A stretch of DNA of 41,313 nt from Actinobacteria bacterium OV450 (GTDB lineage Bacteria; Actinomycetota; Actinomycetes; Streptomycetales; Streptomycetaceae). Below, one piece after another: positions 8,697 to 17,653 of this stretch. Location of the stretch: NCBI GenBank assembly GCA_001298555.1, contig LJCW01000348.1:1-41313 (forward strand), given 5' to 3'. Both the position numbers and the translations under genes were made by a program. How positions within the stretch are numbered: position 1 is the first letter of the stretch; each line of letters opens with the position of its first letter. The notes under the pieces are model-generated. The model was not told the origin of the DNA. It ran no database searches and saw only the letters and a program-made list of their open reading frames with translations.

Positions 8697-8712
8697 TTGT
8701 TAGCGCTCACAC
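8697..8712. promoter_or_regulatory. LacI-type operator upstream of araB
   Basis: TTGTTAGCGCTCACAC is the inverted form of the arabinose operator, matching it at 15 of 16 positions. It ends about 98 bp before the TTG start of araB, a good position to block the araBA promoter. Confidence 0.8.
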
Positions 8713-8809
8713 TGCGGGGGACCATCCGCCCGACCGTCTGGATTGCGGGCGGCCGCTCCGGGCCTGCCCGGCCGCCTGCCGCCCCACGGCTCCTTCGAAA
8801 GGCACTCTG

Positions 8810-10504
8810 TTGACGTCACCCCATCCCCACGCGCCCACCCCGCATTCCGAGGAATCGGAGCACTACACGGTCGGCGTCGACTTCGGCACGCTGTCGGGCC
8901 GCGCCGTGGTGGTGCGGGTTCGCGACGGCAAGGAGCTGGCCGTCGCGGTCCACGCCTACCGGCACGGCGTCATCGACCGGCACCTGCCTCACGGCGGTGC
9001 GCCGCTGCCTCCGGACTGGGCCCTGCAACACCCGCAGGACTGGCGGGACGTACTGCGTCACGCCGTCCCCGAGGCCGTAGCGGCGGCCGGGGTCGACCCT
9101 TCCGCGGTGATCGGCATCGGCACCGACTTCACCGCGTGCACCGTCCTTCCCACGCTGGCCGACGGAACTCCCCTCGCCGAGACGGAGCTCGCCGGACGGC
9201 CGCACGCGTGGCCCAAGCTGTGGAAGCACCACGCGGCCCAGTCGCATGCCGATCGCATCAACGAACTCGCCCACGCCCGCGGGGAGAAGTGGATCACCCG
9301 CTACGGCGGCCGCATCTCCGCCGAGTGGCAGTTCGCGAAGGCCCTCCAGGTCCTGGAGGAGGATCCGCTCGTCTACGAAACCTGCGCGCGGTGGATCGAG
9401 GCCGCGGACTGGATCGTGTGGCAGCTCACCGGAACCGAGTCCCGCAACGCCTGCACCGCCGGATACAAGGGCATCCACCAGGACGGCGCCTACCCGAGCG
9501 AGGAGTACCTGGCCGCCCTCAACCCCCGGTTCGCCGACTTCGCACGCACCCGCCTCGAATTCCCCCTCTCCGCACTGGGCTCACGAGTGGGCTCGCTCAG
9601 TCCCGAGGCAGCAGCTTGGACAGGGCTGCGGCCCGGCATCGCCGTGGCCGCGGGCAACGTCGACGCCCATGTCACCGCGGCGGCGGCCCAGGCCGTCGAG
9701 GACGGTCAGCTGCTCGCCATCATGGGCACCTCCACCTGCCACGTCGTGAACGCTCCCGTCCTCGCCGACGTCCCCGGCATCTGCGGTGTCGTGAGCGGCG
9801 GGATCGTCGAGGGAACCTACGGCTACGAGGCCGGCCAGAGCGCGGTCGGCGACGTCTTCGCCTGGGTGCTCGACCAAGGCGTCCCACCGGACTACCTCGC
9901 CGAGGCCGCCGACGGCGGCGAGGACCTGCACGCCCTGCTGACCCGGAAGGCCGCCCGGCAGCCGGTCGGCGGCCACGGACTGGTCGCCCTCGACTGGCTG
10001 AACGGGAACCGTTCCGTCCTCGTCGACCACCACCTCTCCGGAGTCATCGTGGGGCTCACCCTTGCGACCCGCCCCGAGGACGTCTACCGTGCGCTGCTCG
10101 AAGCGACCGCGTTCGGCACCCGCGTCATCGTGGAGACCCTTGAGCAGGGCGGCGTACCGGTGAACGAGTTCATCGTCGCCGGCGGCCTGGCCAAGAACGC
10201 ATTGCTGATGCAGATCTACGCCGACGTGCTGCGTCGCCCCGTCTCCCTCGCCGCGTCCGACCAGGGCCCCGCCCTCGGGTCGGCCATCCACGCCGCCGTA
10301 GCCGCCGGCGCGCACACCGACGTGCGCACGGCCACCGCCGCCATGGGCCGCCGCCGGCCTGCCGTCTACACGCCCGACATCTCCCGGGCCGACGCCTACG
10401 ACGCCCTCTTCGCCGAGTACCGGCTCCTGCACGACCAGTTCGGCACCGGCGGTCTGCTGCACCGCCTGCGGAGCATCCGCGACACGGCCCACCACGCGGG
10501 CTGA
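8810..10504 (+). CDS. araB: L-ribulokinase
   Basis: FGGY-family carbohydrate kinase that phosphorylates L-ribulose at O5 with ATP. Its 564 residues are close to the 566 of E. coli AraB. Motifs include the N-terminal phosphate loop GVDFGTLSGR (about residues 22-31), the substrate-site region GEKWITRYGGRISAEWQ, NVDAHVTAA, the glycine-rich MGTSTCH and the C-terminal FIVAGGLAKNALLMQI. I place the start at TTG 8810, where GAAAGG lies 7 bp upstream; no ATG or GTG with a ribosome binding site fits better before the conserved region. araA follows after about 80 bp, so the two form an araBA operon. A broken copy of this gene lies at 33231-34057. Confidence 0.94.
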   Translation: MTSPHPHAPTPHSEESEHYTVGVDFGTLSGRAVVVRVRDGKELAVAVHAYRHGVIDRHLPHGGAPLPPDWALQHPQDWRDVLRHAVPEAVAAAGVDPSAVIGIGTDFTACTVLPTLADGTPLAETELAGRPHAWPKLWKHHAAQSHADRINELAHARGEKWITRYGGRISAEWQFAKALQVLEEDPLVYETCARWIEAADWIVWQLTGTESRNACTAGYKGIHQDGAYPSEEYLAALNPRFADFARTRLEFPLSALGSRVGSLSPEAAAWTGLRPGIAVAAGNVDAHVTAAAAQAVEDGQLLAIMGTSTCHVVNAPVLADVPGICGVVSGGIVEGTYGYEAGQSAVGDVFAWVLDQGVPPDYLAEAADGGEDLHALLTRKAARQPVGGHGLVALDWLNGNRSVLVDHHLSGVIVGLTLATRPEDVYRALLEATAFGTRVIVETLEQGGVPVNEFIVAGGLAKNALLMQIYADVLRRPVSLAASDQGPALGSAIHAAVAAGAHTDVRTATAAMGRRRPAVYTPDISRADAYDALFAEYRLLHDQFGTGGLLHRLRSIRDTAHHAG

Positions 10505-10584
10505 CCAGGCCCGCTGTTCGTCTCCGTTTCCCCACCAGCCCCCGCCCTCACCACCGTTGGGGGACGTCACCTTCAGGAGTTCAT

Positions 10585-12096
10585 GTGCCCAGCCACACAT
10601 CCACCGCCCAGGAGATCTGGTTCCTCACCGGCAGCCAGGGCCTGTACGGGGAGGAGACGCTGAAGCAGGTAGCCGAGCAGTCACGGCAGATCGCCACCGC
10701 GCTGGCCGGCTCCTGCGGCATCCCCACGCGCGTGGCATGGAAACCGGTACTGACCGACGCCGACGCCATCCGCCGGACATGCCTCGACGCCAACGCCGAC
10801 GACCGGTGCATCGGGCTCATCGCCTGGATGCACACCTTCTCGCCGGCCAAGATGTGGATCGCCGGACTGGACGCGCTGCGCAAGCCCTTGCTGCACCTCC
10901 ACACCCAGTCGAACGTGGCCCTGCCCTGGGACACCATCGACATGGACTTCATGAACCTCAACCAAGCCGCGCACGGAGACCGCGAGTTCGGGCACGTCCA
11001 GGCCCGTCTCGGCGTCCCCCGCAAGACCGTGGCCGGCCACGTCAGCGACCCGGTGACGACCGCACGCGTCGAGGTCTGGGCTCGGGCGGCCGCCGCGCGC
11101 TCGGAACTGGCCACCCTCAAGGTCGCCCGCTTCGGTGACAACATGCGCGACGTGGCCGTCACCGAGGGCGACAAGGTGGAGGCCCAGCTGCGCTTCGGCG
11201 TCTCCGTCAACACCTACGGCGTCAACGACCTGGTGGAGGTCGTCGACGGCGCGGACGAGACCGAGGTGACGTCCCTCGTCGAGGAGTACGGGGACCTGTA
11301 CCAGCTGGCGCCGGAACTGCGTCCCGGAGGCGCACGGCACGCATCACTGCGTTACGCCGCCCGCATCGAGGCCGGCCTGCGCACCTTCCTCGAAACGGGT
11401 GGATTCGGGGCCTTCACCACCAACTTCGAGGACCTGGGCGGACTGCGCCAGCTGCCCGGCCTCGCGGTCCAGCGACTCATGGCCGAGGGGCACGGCTTCG
11501 GAGGAGAGGGCGACTGGAAGACCGCCGTCCTGCTGCGCGCCCTCAAGGTGGCCGCCACCGGCCTGCCGGGCGGCACCTCCTTCATGGAGGACTACACCTA
11601 CGACCTGACAGCGGGCAACCAGCTCATCCTGGGTGCGCACATGCTGGAAGTCTGCCCCACCCTCGCGGCCGCCAGGCCCAGCTGCGAGATCCACCCCCTC
11701 GGCATCGGCGGGCGCGAGGACCCGGTGCGCCTGGTGTTCGACGCGGCCCCCGGCCCGGCCGTGGTGGTCGGGCTCGCCGACCTCGGCGACCGCTTCCGCC
11801 TGATCGCCAACGACATCGACGTGGTGGCACCCCCGCACCCGCTGCCCGCCCTGCCCGTCGCCCGCGCGGTCTGGCGGCCCCGCCCCGACCTGCGGACCTC
11901 CAGCGAATCCTGGCTGACGGCCGGAGGACCGCACCACACCGTCCTCAGTACCGCCCTCACCTCCGAGCACCTCGACGACCTGGGCGAAATGCTCCGTATG
12001 GAACTCGCCCTCATCGACGAGACCACCACCCCGAAGCAGTTCCGGCGCGATCTCCGCTGGAACCAGGCCTACTACCGGCTGGCACTGGGACTGTGA
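10585..12096 (+). CDS. araA: L-arabinose isomerase
   Basis: Cytosolic metal-dependent isomerase that converts L-arabinose to L-ribulose. Its 503 residues compare with 500 in E. coli. The metal and catalytic residues are visible: E308 in FGGEGDWKT, E335 in MEDYTYD, H352 in LGAHMLEVCP and H450 in GGPHHTVLS. The N-terminal IWFLTGSQGLYG block is typical of the family. The start is GTG at 10585 with AGGAG just upstream. It is the second gene of the araBA operon and is followed by a strong hairpin, where it converges with the GH48 gene. Confidence 0.96.
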   Translation: MPSHTSTAQEIWFLTGSQGLYGEETLKQVAEQSRQIATALAGSCGIPTRVAWKPVLTDADAIRRTCLDANADDRCIGLIAWMHTFSPAKMWIAGLDALRKPLLHLHTQSNVALPWDTIDMDFMNLNQAAHGDREFGHVQARLGVPRKTVAGHVSDPVTTARVEVWARAAAARSELATLKVARFGDNMRDVAVTEGDKVEAQLRFGVSVNTYGVNDLVEVVDGADETEVTSLVEEYGDLYQLAPELRPGGARHASLRYAARIEAGLRTFLETGGFGAFTTNFEDLGGLRQLPGLAVQRLMAEGHGFGGEGDWKTAVLLRALKVAATGLPGGTSFMEDYTYDLTAGNQLILGAHMLEVCPTLAAARPSCEIHPLGIGGREDPVRLVFDAAPGPAVVVGLADLGDRFRLIANDIDVVAPPHPLPALPVARAVWRPRPDLRTSSESWLTAGGPHHTVLSTALTSEHLDDLGEMLRMELALIDETTTPKQFRRDLRWNQAYYRLALGL

Positions 12097-12104
12097 ACCA
12101 CCCG

Positions 12105-12139
12105 GAGGCCGGGCAGGTCCTCGCGGACCGCCCGGCCTC
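12105..12139. terminator. bidirectional terminator between araA and the GH48 gene
   Basis: Arms GAGGCCGGGC(A)GGTCC and GGACCGCCCGGCCTC pair over 15 bp with a single bulged A and a TCGC loop. It lies 8 bp after the araA stop, between convergent genes. Confidence 0.8.
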
Positions 12140-12144
12140 GTCGT

Positions 12145-12165
12145 GCCCGGAGCCGTTCTCCGGGC
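12145..12165. terminator. second hairpin between convergent araA and GH48 genes
   Basis: GCCCGGAG and CTCCGGGC form a perfect 8-bp stem with loop CCGTT, 12 bp from the GH48 stop codon. It probably serves mainly the minus-strand cellulase transcript. Confidence 0.6.
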
Positions 12166-12176
12166 GGGGCGGGCCG

Positions 12177-15101
12177 TTACTCCAGCAGCTCCGCGTACGA
12201 GCCCATGGCCAGGGCGATGTCGGCCTGGGCCCAGAACCGGTGGTACGTGAAGACGGGCGCGGCGCCGCCCGCGAGGTAGGCCTCGACCTTCGGCCAGGCC
12301 GGGTCGGCCTTGTAGAAGCTGCGGATCGAGGCGAAGGTGGACGAGGAGTTCACCGTGTCGCCGTTCGGCATCCTGCCGGTCCACGCGCCGGGCACGTACA
12401 CCGGGTCGTCGAACCGCTTGTAGTCGGTCCGCGTCTCCTGGACGCTGACGCCCAGCGGGTCCTGGTGGTGGGCCCACATGCCGTCGAGCAGGGCCTTGGC
12501 GACCCGCTTGGCCTCGGCGTTCCCGGACTTCGCTGCGTAGTAGGTCAGGGCCTTGGCGTACGCGGCGGCCACGCCCACGTCGTCGGTGTAGTCGGCGACG
12601 GTGACGTGCAGGCCCGTGTTGGCGCCGGGAGCCGACGCGTTCCAGGTGTCGGGGGCGCCGGACCACGTGAGGGTGGAGGGGATGCGGTAGGTGCCGTCAG
12701 GGTTGATCGTGGTCTTCGACAGGGCCCAGCCGACCCACTTGTCGAGCAGCGTCTTGGCGCCGGCGTCACCCGTCTGCCGGTAGAGCTCGGCGACCCGCTC
12801 CATGGACCAGGCCTGGAAGCCGAACCACTGGTTGGAGGGCGGGTCGTGGTAGACCGGCTTCTCGTCGTAGAAGAGGCCGTGGAAGGTGGGGGTGCCGGCC
12901 GGGGGCTGTGCGTAGCGCCCCTGCCAGCTGTTGGTGGCGCCGCCCGCGATGGCGCCCTCGTCGGACTGGAGCCACCGGTAGAACTCCAGCTGCCGGTCGA
13001 GGCTGGTCGCCCAGTCCGTGGCGCCGGTCGCCGACTTGGGCTTCAGCGGGGCGTACTCGCTGAGCGCGTAGGCGGCCAGGGGGTTCTGGTAGCCGCTGTG
13101 CGCGTGGCTGGAGCCGATCCGCCAGGACCAGCCGGCCGTGGTTTCGGTGGCGCCGCCCCAGGCGTAGTACCAGGACATCAGGTAGTGCGCGCTGTCCTTG
13201 CCGGTGCCGGCGGGACAGACCGTGGGCCCGACGCAGTTCCCGGCCCTCTTGAAGTACTTGTCGAACATGGAGTACCGGAGGTAGTCGCCCATCTTGGCCG
13301 CCTTGGAGACGGTCGCGGCGACCTGGGTTCCCCTGCCCTGCTCCTTGGCCCAGACGTCGGCCCAGTAGGCGGCCTGGATGGCACGCGCGTCGGCATCCGG
13401 GGCGTCGGTGAACTTCCACTGCTTGGCGTAGGAGGAGTCCCCGGTGAAGAGGTCGAGGTAGCCGTTCTTGCCGCCGAAGGTGAAGTTGTCGCAGGTGGGG
13501 TGTGGAACGGTCTCCCAGACCGATTCCTGCGGCCCGCGCTGGAAGGTGTTGATGTACGAGGGTCCGGTCGCGGTCGGTCCCGCGGAGCACTTTCCTGGCC
13601 CGTTGCCGTAGCCGTAGACGTTGTCGACGTCCTGGAGCCAGTGCATGCCGTAGATGTCGTCCGTGCCGTACGCACTCTTCAGCTCGCCGGCGATCGGGTC
13701 CGCACCGGCGGCGACTCCCCCGTCGAGCTTGGCCGGGTACTGGGAGGGAAGGTCGTGCTCGGGGGCGTAGGTGGCGGGCTTGGAGGCGTTGTACGAGCCG
13801 GTCGTCGGCTGGTCGGCATGGGTGGGGATCATGAACTTCTCCATGGTCTCCCACGCGCCGTTGAACTTGGTCCAGTCCCCGGTGATCTTGCCGTACATGG
13901 CCTGCAGCCAGATCAGGTAGCTGTACGCCTCCGAGGTCGTCTCGTGCCCCTGGTCGGGGGCCTCCACGATCAGCGTCTCGACGGAGTGGTACGGAATGCC
14001 CTCGGGGGAGAAGTAGCCGTTCGCCGGGTTGGTGATCTTCCCGTGGAGTTCGAGGAACCGGGCGTCGTACGTCGAATCGGCCGCCAGCTCGGCGACCGTC
14101 ACCGCGGCCTCCGCGTGACCCGGGGCCGTCACGGTGAAGACGGCGGAGCCGGTGCCGGTGGTCCCGGCGGTGACCGTGACCTTCTGGGCGGTGTTCCAGT
14201 TCGCCGGGGTGAAGGTGAGCGAGGCCGGCGTCGCGGCGAGGTCGGTGTTGCCCGAGGTGCGGGCCACGCCCACCATGACGTTCGCGGTCGGCTGCCTGGA
14301 CAGCTTCAGGTCGAAGGTACCGGTCTCCCCCCGGCGTACGGAGAGCTGGGCGGGGCTGGCGACGAGCGCGGGGCCGGCGGCGACCGTGATGCCGACGGGC
14401 GCCGACTCGGCGGAGGCGGCGAGGCTGTCGTAGGCCTTGGCGTAGAGGGAGTGGGATCCGGCGGCGAGGCCGGGGGCATCCAGGGTGAAGGGCGCGGTGG
14501 TGTCCGTGCCCAGGAGCGTGGTGTCGCTGTAGAACTCGACCTTGGAGACGGTGGCGCCGTCGGCCGCGGCGGCGGTGGCGGCGAGCGGGACGGGGGTCCC
14601 CGCCGCGTAGACGGCGCCTGCGGTGGGGCTGGTCAGGACGGCGACCGGGGGCCGGTGAGCTCCGGTGCACGGGGTGCCGTTGACGGCGAAGGAGGTGGGG
14701 GCGGCGTTGGTCCCGCTGTAGGAGAACTGGGCGCCGGTGGTGACGGCCGCACCGGCCGCGACGGTCTTGTTCCAGTCCGGCGCCGCGACGCGGACGCTCT
14801 TGCCGGACTGGGTCCAGGTGCCGTTCCAGCCGTTGGTCAGCTGCTGGTTGCCGGAGTGGTCGTAGGTCAGGGTCCAGCCGTCGAGTGCGGTCGCGGACCG
14901 GTTGGTGAGGGTCAGCTCGGCGGTGAAGCCCGAGCCCCAGTCGTTGGTCCTGTAGTCGACGCTGCACTGCACGGCCGCGGCCGCGGCGGTGGGGGCACCG
15001 ACGGCCGTGAGACCGAGGGGGAGGGACAGCGAGACGGCCACGGCCGAGGCGGTCAGCAGCCTGCGTCGGACGTGCGGCCTGGGTGGGGGGTGTGCCGGCA
15101 T
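12177..15101 (-). CDS. secreted GH48 cellulase with CBM2 and Ig-like modules
   Basis: Secreted processive cellulase of 974 residues that acts on crystalline cellulose, mainly releasing cellobiose. Order of parts: signal peptide with twin basic start and AAAAA cleavage region (about 1-43); CBM2 (about 44-146, Cys46 and Cys145, surface Trp in NDWGSG, DGWTLTY and NGWNGTW); a bacterial Ig-like module from PPVAVLTSPTAGAVY (about 151-243); a second beta module (about 245-338); then the GH48 domain to the end. The proposed acid E391 in HETTSEAYSY and E380 in VEAPDQG match E55 and E44 of Clostridium CelF. I chose the ATG at 15101 with AGGAG 10 bp upstream; a longer frame upstream would translate the CebR box. 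It is divergent from the GH6 gene and likely CebR-controlled. Confidence 0.94.
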   Translation of the reverse strand: MPAHPPPRPHVRRRLLTASAVAVSLSLPLGLTAVGAPTAAAAAVQCSVDYRTNDWGSGFTAELTLTNRSATALDGWTLTYDHSGNQQLTNGWNGTWTQSGKSVRVAAPDWNKTVAAGAAVTTGAQFSYSGTNAAPTSFAVNGTPCTGAHRPPVAVLTSPTAGAVYAAGTPVPLAATAAAADGATVSKVEFYSDTTLLGTDTTAPFTLDAPGLAAGSHSLYAKAYDSLAASAESAPVGITVAAGPALVASPAQLSVRRGETGTFDLKLSRQPTANVMVGVARTSGNTDLAATPASLTFTPANWNTAQKVTVTAGTTGTGSAVFTVTAPGHAEAAVTVAELAADSTYDARFLELHGKITNPANGYFSPEGIPYHSVETLIVEAPDQGHETTSEAYSYLIWLQAMYGKITGDWTKFNGAWETMEKFMIPTHADQPTTGSYNASKPATYAPEHDLPSQYPAKLDGGVAAGADPIAGELKSAYGTDDIYGMHWLQDVDNVYGYGNGPGKCSAGPTATGPSYINTFQRGPQESVWETVPHPTCDNFTFGGKNGYLDLFTGDSSYAKQWKFTDAPDADARAIQAAYWADVWAKEQGRGTQVAATVSKAAKMGDYLRYSMFDKYFKRAGNCVGPTVCPAGTGKDSAHYLMSWYYAWGGATETTAGWSWRIGSSHAHSGYQNPLAAYALSEYAPLKPKSATGATDWATSLDRQLEFYRWLQSDEGAIAGGATNSWQGRYAQPPAGTPTFHGLFYDEKPVYHDPPSNQWFGFQAWSMERVAELYRQTGDAGAKTLLDKWVGWALSKTTINPDGTYRIPSTLTWSGAPDTWNASAPGANTGLHVTVADYTDDVGVAAAYAKALTYYAAKSGNAEAKRVAKALLDGMWAHHQDPLGVSVQETRTDYKRFDDPVYVPGAWTGRMPNGDTVNSSSTFASIRSFYKADPAWPKVEAYLAGGAAPVFTYHRFWAQADIALAMGSYAELLE

Positions 15102-15170
15102 GCGGATGGTTCTCCTCGCGACTCGGGGGAGACGGGGACGGAAGAACGATGGCGCACGAGCTCCGACCAG

Positions 15171-15184
15171 TGGGAGCGCTCCCA
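15171..15184. promoter_or_regulatory. CebR operator upstream of the GH48 gene
   Basis: TGGGAGCGCTCCCA is a perfect 14-bp palindrome, identical to the CebR-box known from Streptomyces cellulose and cellobiose genes. It lies about 70 bp upstream of the GH48 start codon. Confidence 0.9.
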
Positions 15185-15304
15185 CTGTGCAGAGGTGGCG
15201 TGACGGCGTCAAGACGCATGGGGAATCGAAAGCAATCTGCGAGGAATGTACGCAACCCCTCTTTTCCTTGGCGCCAGTTGACGCTACGGTCGGGCCCCAA
15301 CCAG

Positions 15305-15318
15305 TGGGAGCGGTTCCA
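15305..15318. promoter_or_regulatory. variant CebR box in the GH48/GH6 intergenic region
   Basis: TGGGAGCGGTTCCA matches the palindrome at 12 of 14 positions; the changes are C to G at position 9 and C to T at position 11. It lies 134 bp from the perfect box and about 440 bp before the GH6 start, so a long leader or a second promoter is implied if it controls GH6. The stretch 15319-15757 shows no other clear feature. Confidence 0.65.
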
Positions 15319-15757
15319 TCGTTGGGCGCGCCGTCGGGCGCAATCCCTGCTGCCAGGATTCACTCATTCCGCCCCGCGTCTGTCGGCGCTGCTCGGCGGA
15401 GCAGCGCCGACCTTGTGCGACGGCGGGCCCGGCCGGAACCGCCACGAGGTCGCCGCCCTGCAGCACCTGGTGGAGGCCGTACGGTCCCGGCACCGCCTGC
15501 AACGACCCGGGCCAGTGGCTCACCGATCCCCTCGCCCTCGCCGCGGTCGCGGACCGGGCCCCCGGCCGCGGGCGAGAGCGGCGAGCACACCTGCTGACAC
15601 TCACTCTCCGACCGCGCCACGGCCCGGACCTGACGGCCGCGTCCGTACGACCGCACCCGCTCCGTACGACGGCACCCCTCCGCACCACGGCACTCACCGC
15701 ATTCGGCACCGGGTTGCGCGACCGCCTGCGCACCCTCGACTGAGAGGCATCCCCGAC

Positions 15758-17494
15758 ATGAGCCGCAGCACTTCCCGCACCGCGTTATTGGCAGCCCTGA
15801 GTCTCGTCACGGCCGCCGGCGCCACCGCCACCGTGTTCGGCACCTCCGCAGGCGCCGCCACCGCGGGCTGCAAGGTCGAGTACCAGATCACCAACCAGTG
15901 GAACAACGGGTTCGGCGCGAACGTGGTCGTCACCAACACCGGTGACCCGGTCGCCTCCTGGACCCTGGAATGGTCCTACGCGAACGGCCAGCAGGTCACC
16001 CAGGGCTGGAACGCCACCATCACCCAGTCCGGGGCCGCGGTGACCGCGAAGAGCATGTCCTACAACGGGTCACTGGCCACGGGCGGTTCGACCTCCTTCG
16101 GCTTCAACGGTTCGCACGCCGGCACGAACGCCGTCCCCGTGGCGTTCAAACTCAACGGCGTCGCCTGCAACGGCGCCACCGACCCGACCCAGCCCCCGAC
16201 AACGCCGCCCACGACGCCGCCGACCACCCCTCCGTCACCCGGCGGCAAGGTCGACAACCCCTACGCCGGCGCCAGGATGTACGTGAACCCCGAGTGGTCC
16301 GCCCATGCCGCCGCCGAACCCGGCGGAAGCAGGGTGTCCAACCAGCCCACCGGCATCTGGCTCGACCGCATCGCCCTGGTCAACGGCACCAGCACCACGA
16401 TGGGGCTGCGCGACCACCTGAACGCCGCCCTGGCGCAGAAGGGCAGCGGCGAACTCGTCGTCCAGCTGGTGATCTACGACCTGCCGGGCCGGGACTGCTC
16501 CGCGCTCGCCTCCAACGGCGAACTGGGCCCGACCGAGATCGACAAGTACAAGACGCAGTTCATCGACCCGATCGCCGCGATCCTCGCCGACCCCAAGTAC
16601 GCGGGGCTGCGGATCGTCACGGCCGTCGAGATCGACTCCCTGCCGAACCTGGTCACCAACGTCGCCGGACGCCCGACGGCCACCCCGAACTGCGACGTCA
16701 TGAAGACCAACGGCAACTACATCAAGGGCGTCGGCTACGCCCTCAAGAAGCTGGGCGCGATCCCCAACGTCTACAACTACGTGGATGCGGGCCACCACGG
16801 CTGGCTCGGCTGGGACGACAACTTCGGCGCCTCCGCGGAGATGTTCAGGCAGGCGGCCACGGCCGAGGGCTCCACGCTGTCCAACGTGCACGGCTTCATC
16901 GTGAACACGGCCAACTACAGCGCCCTCAAGGAGGACCACTTCAAGATCGAGGACTCCGTCAACGGCACCTCCGTGCGCCAGTCGAAGTGGGTCGACTGGA
17001 ACCGCTACACGGACGAGCTGTCGTACGCCCAGGCCATGCGGACCAAGCTGGTGTCGCTGGGCTTCGACGCGAACATCGGCATGCTGATCGACACCTCCCG
17101 CAACGGCTGGGGCGGCACCGCCCGGCCCACCGGCCCCGGTGCGCTGACCAGCGTGGACACGTACGTCAACGGCGGCCGCTACGACCGGCGCATCCACCTC
17201 GGCAACTGGTGCAACCAGTCGGGCGCCGGGCTCGGCGAACGGCCCCAGGCCGCCCCCGCCGCGGGCATCGACGCCTACGTGTGGATGAAGCCCCCGGGCG
17301 AGTCGGACGGCGCCAGCAAGGAGATCCCGAACAACGAGGGCAAGGGCTTCGACCGGATGTGCGACCCCACCTACACGGGGAACGTACGCAACGGCAACAG
17401 CATGTCGGGCGCGCTCCCGGACGCGCCGCTCGCCGGACAGTGGTTCTCCGCCCAGTTCCAGGAGCTCATGAAGAACGCCTACCCGGCACTGTGA
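15758..17494 (+). CDS. secreted GH6 cellobiohydrolase with N-terminal CBM2
   Basis: Secreted inverting cellulase of 578 residues. It has a signal peptide of about 35 residues, CBM2 (about 38-138, Cys38 and Cys137), a Pro/Thr linker with repeated PPTT units (about 143-163), then a GH6 catalytic domain of about 415 residues. This domain length is that of exo-acting GH6 enzymes (Thermobifida Cel6B type) rather than the shorter endoglucanases. The catalytic acid is Asp246 in YDLPGRDCSAL. The start is ATG at 15758 with GAGAGG upstream. It is divergent from GH48; the pair is a classical synergistic set, and together they yield cellobiose for the ceb importer nearby. A strong terminator follows. Confidence 0.94.
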   Translation: MSRSTSRTALLAALSLVTAAGATATVFGTSAGAATAGCKVEYQITNQWNNGFGANVVVTNTGDPVASWTLEWSYANGQQVTQGWNATITQSGAAVTAKSMSYNGSLATGGSTSFGFNGSHAGTNAVPVAFKLNGVACNGATDPTQPPTTPPTTPPTTPPSPGGKVDNPYAGARMYVNPEWSAHAAAEPGGSRVSNQPTGIWLDRIALVNGTSTTMGLRDHLNAALAQKGSGELVVQLVIYDLPGRDCSALASNGELGPTEIDKYKTQFIDPIAAILADPKYAGLRIVTAVEIDSLPNLVTNVAGRPTATPNCDVMKTNGNYIKGVGYALKKLGAIPNVYNYVDAGHHGWLGWDDNFGASAEMFRQAATAEGSTLSNVHGFIVNTANYSALKEDHFKIEDSVNGTSVRQSKWVDWNRYTDELSYAQAMRTKLVSLGFDANIGMLIDTSRNGWGGTARPTGPGALTSVDTYVNGGRYDRRIHLGNWCNQSGAGLGERPQAAPAAGIDAYVWMKPPGESDGASKEIPNNEGKGFDRMCDPTYTGNVRNGNSMSGALPDAPLAGQWFSAQFQELMKNAYPAL

Positions 17495-17515
17495 CACACC
17501 GCCGGTGAAGGGCCC

Positions 17516-17552
17516 GGAGCCGTACGGAACCGTCTGGATTCCGTACGGCTCC
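17516..17552 (+). terminator. rho-independent-type terminator after the GH6 gene
   Basis: Arms GGAGCCGTACGGAA and TTCCGTACGGCTCC pair perfectly over 14 bp with a 9-nt loop, and can extend at the base with one mismatch. It lies 22 bp after the stop codon and, being symmetrical, may also serve the convergent gene ending at 17654. Confidence 0.85.
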
Positions 17553-17653
17553 CGGCCGTACCGCACTCAGGCCTCGGCAGCACTCGGAATCAGCTCGGGC
17601 CTCTCACCACTCAGAGGGCGGTTCGTTGGCTTTGACCGGTTCAGGTGCTTGCG

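Noticed and set aside
12093..15203. A 1036-codon open frame on the plus strand
   Set aside because: It is antisense to the GH48 gene. Its translation is Gly/Val/Arg-rich without motifs, as expected opposite a high-GC gene, whereas the minus strand has signal peptide, CBM2 and GH48 motifs.
15319..15743. Possible small gene ending in LRDRLRTLD before GH6
   Set aside because: One plus frame is fairly well composed near its end (stop at 15741-15743), but it has no start codon with a ribosome binding site and no recognisable family.
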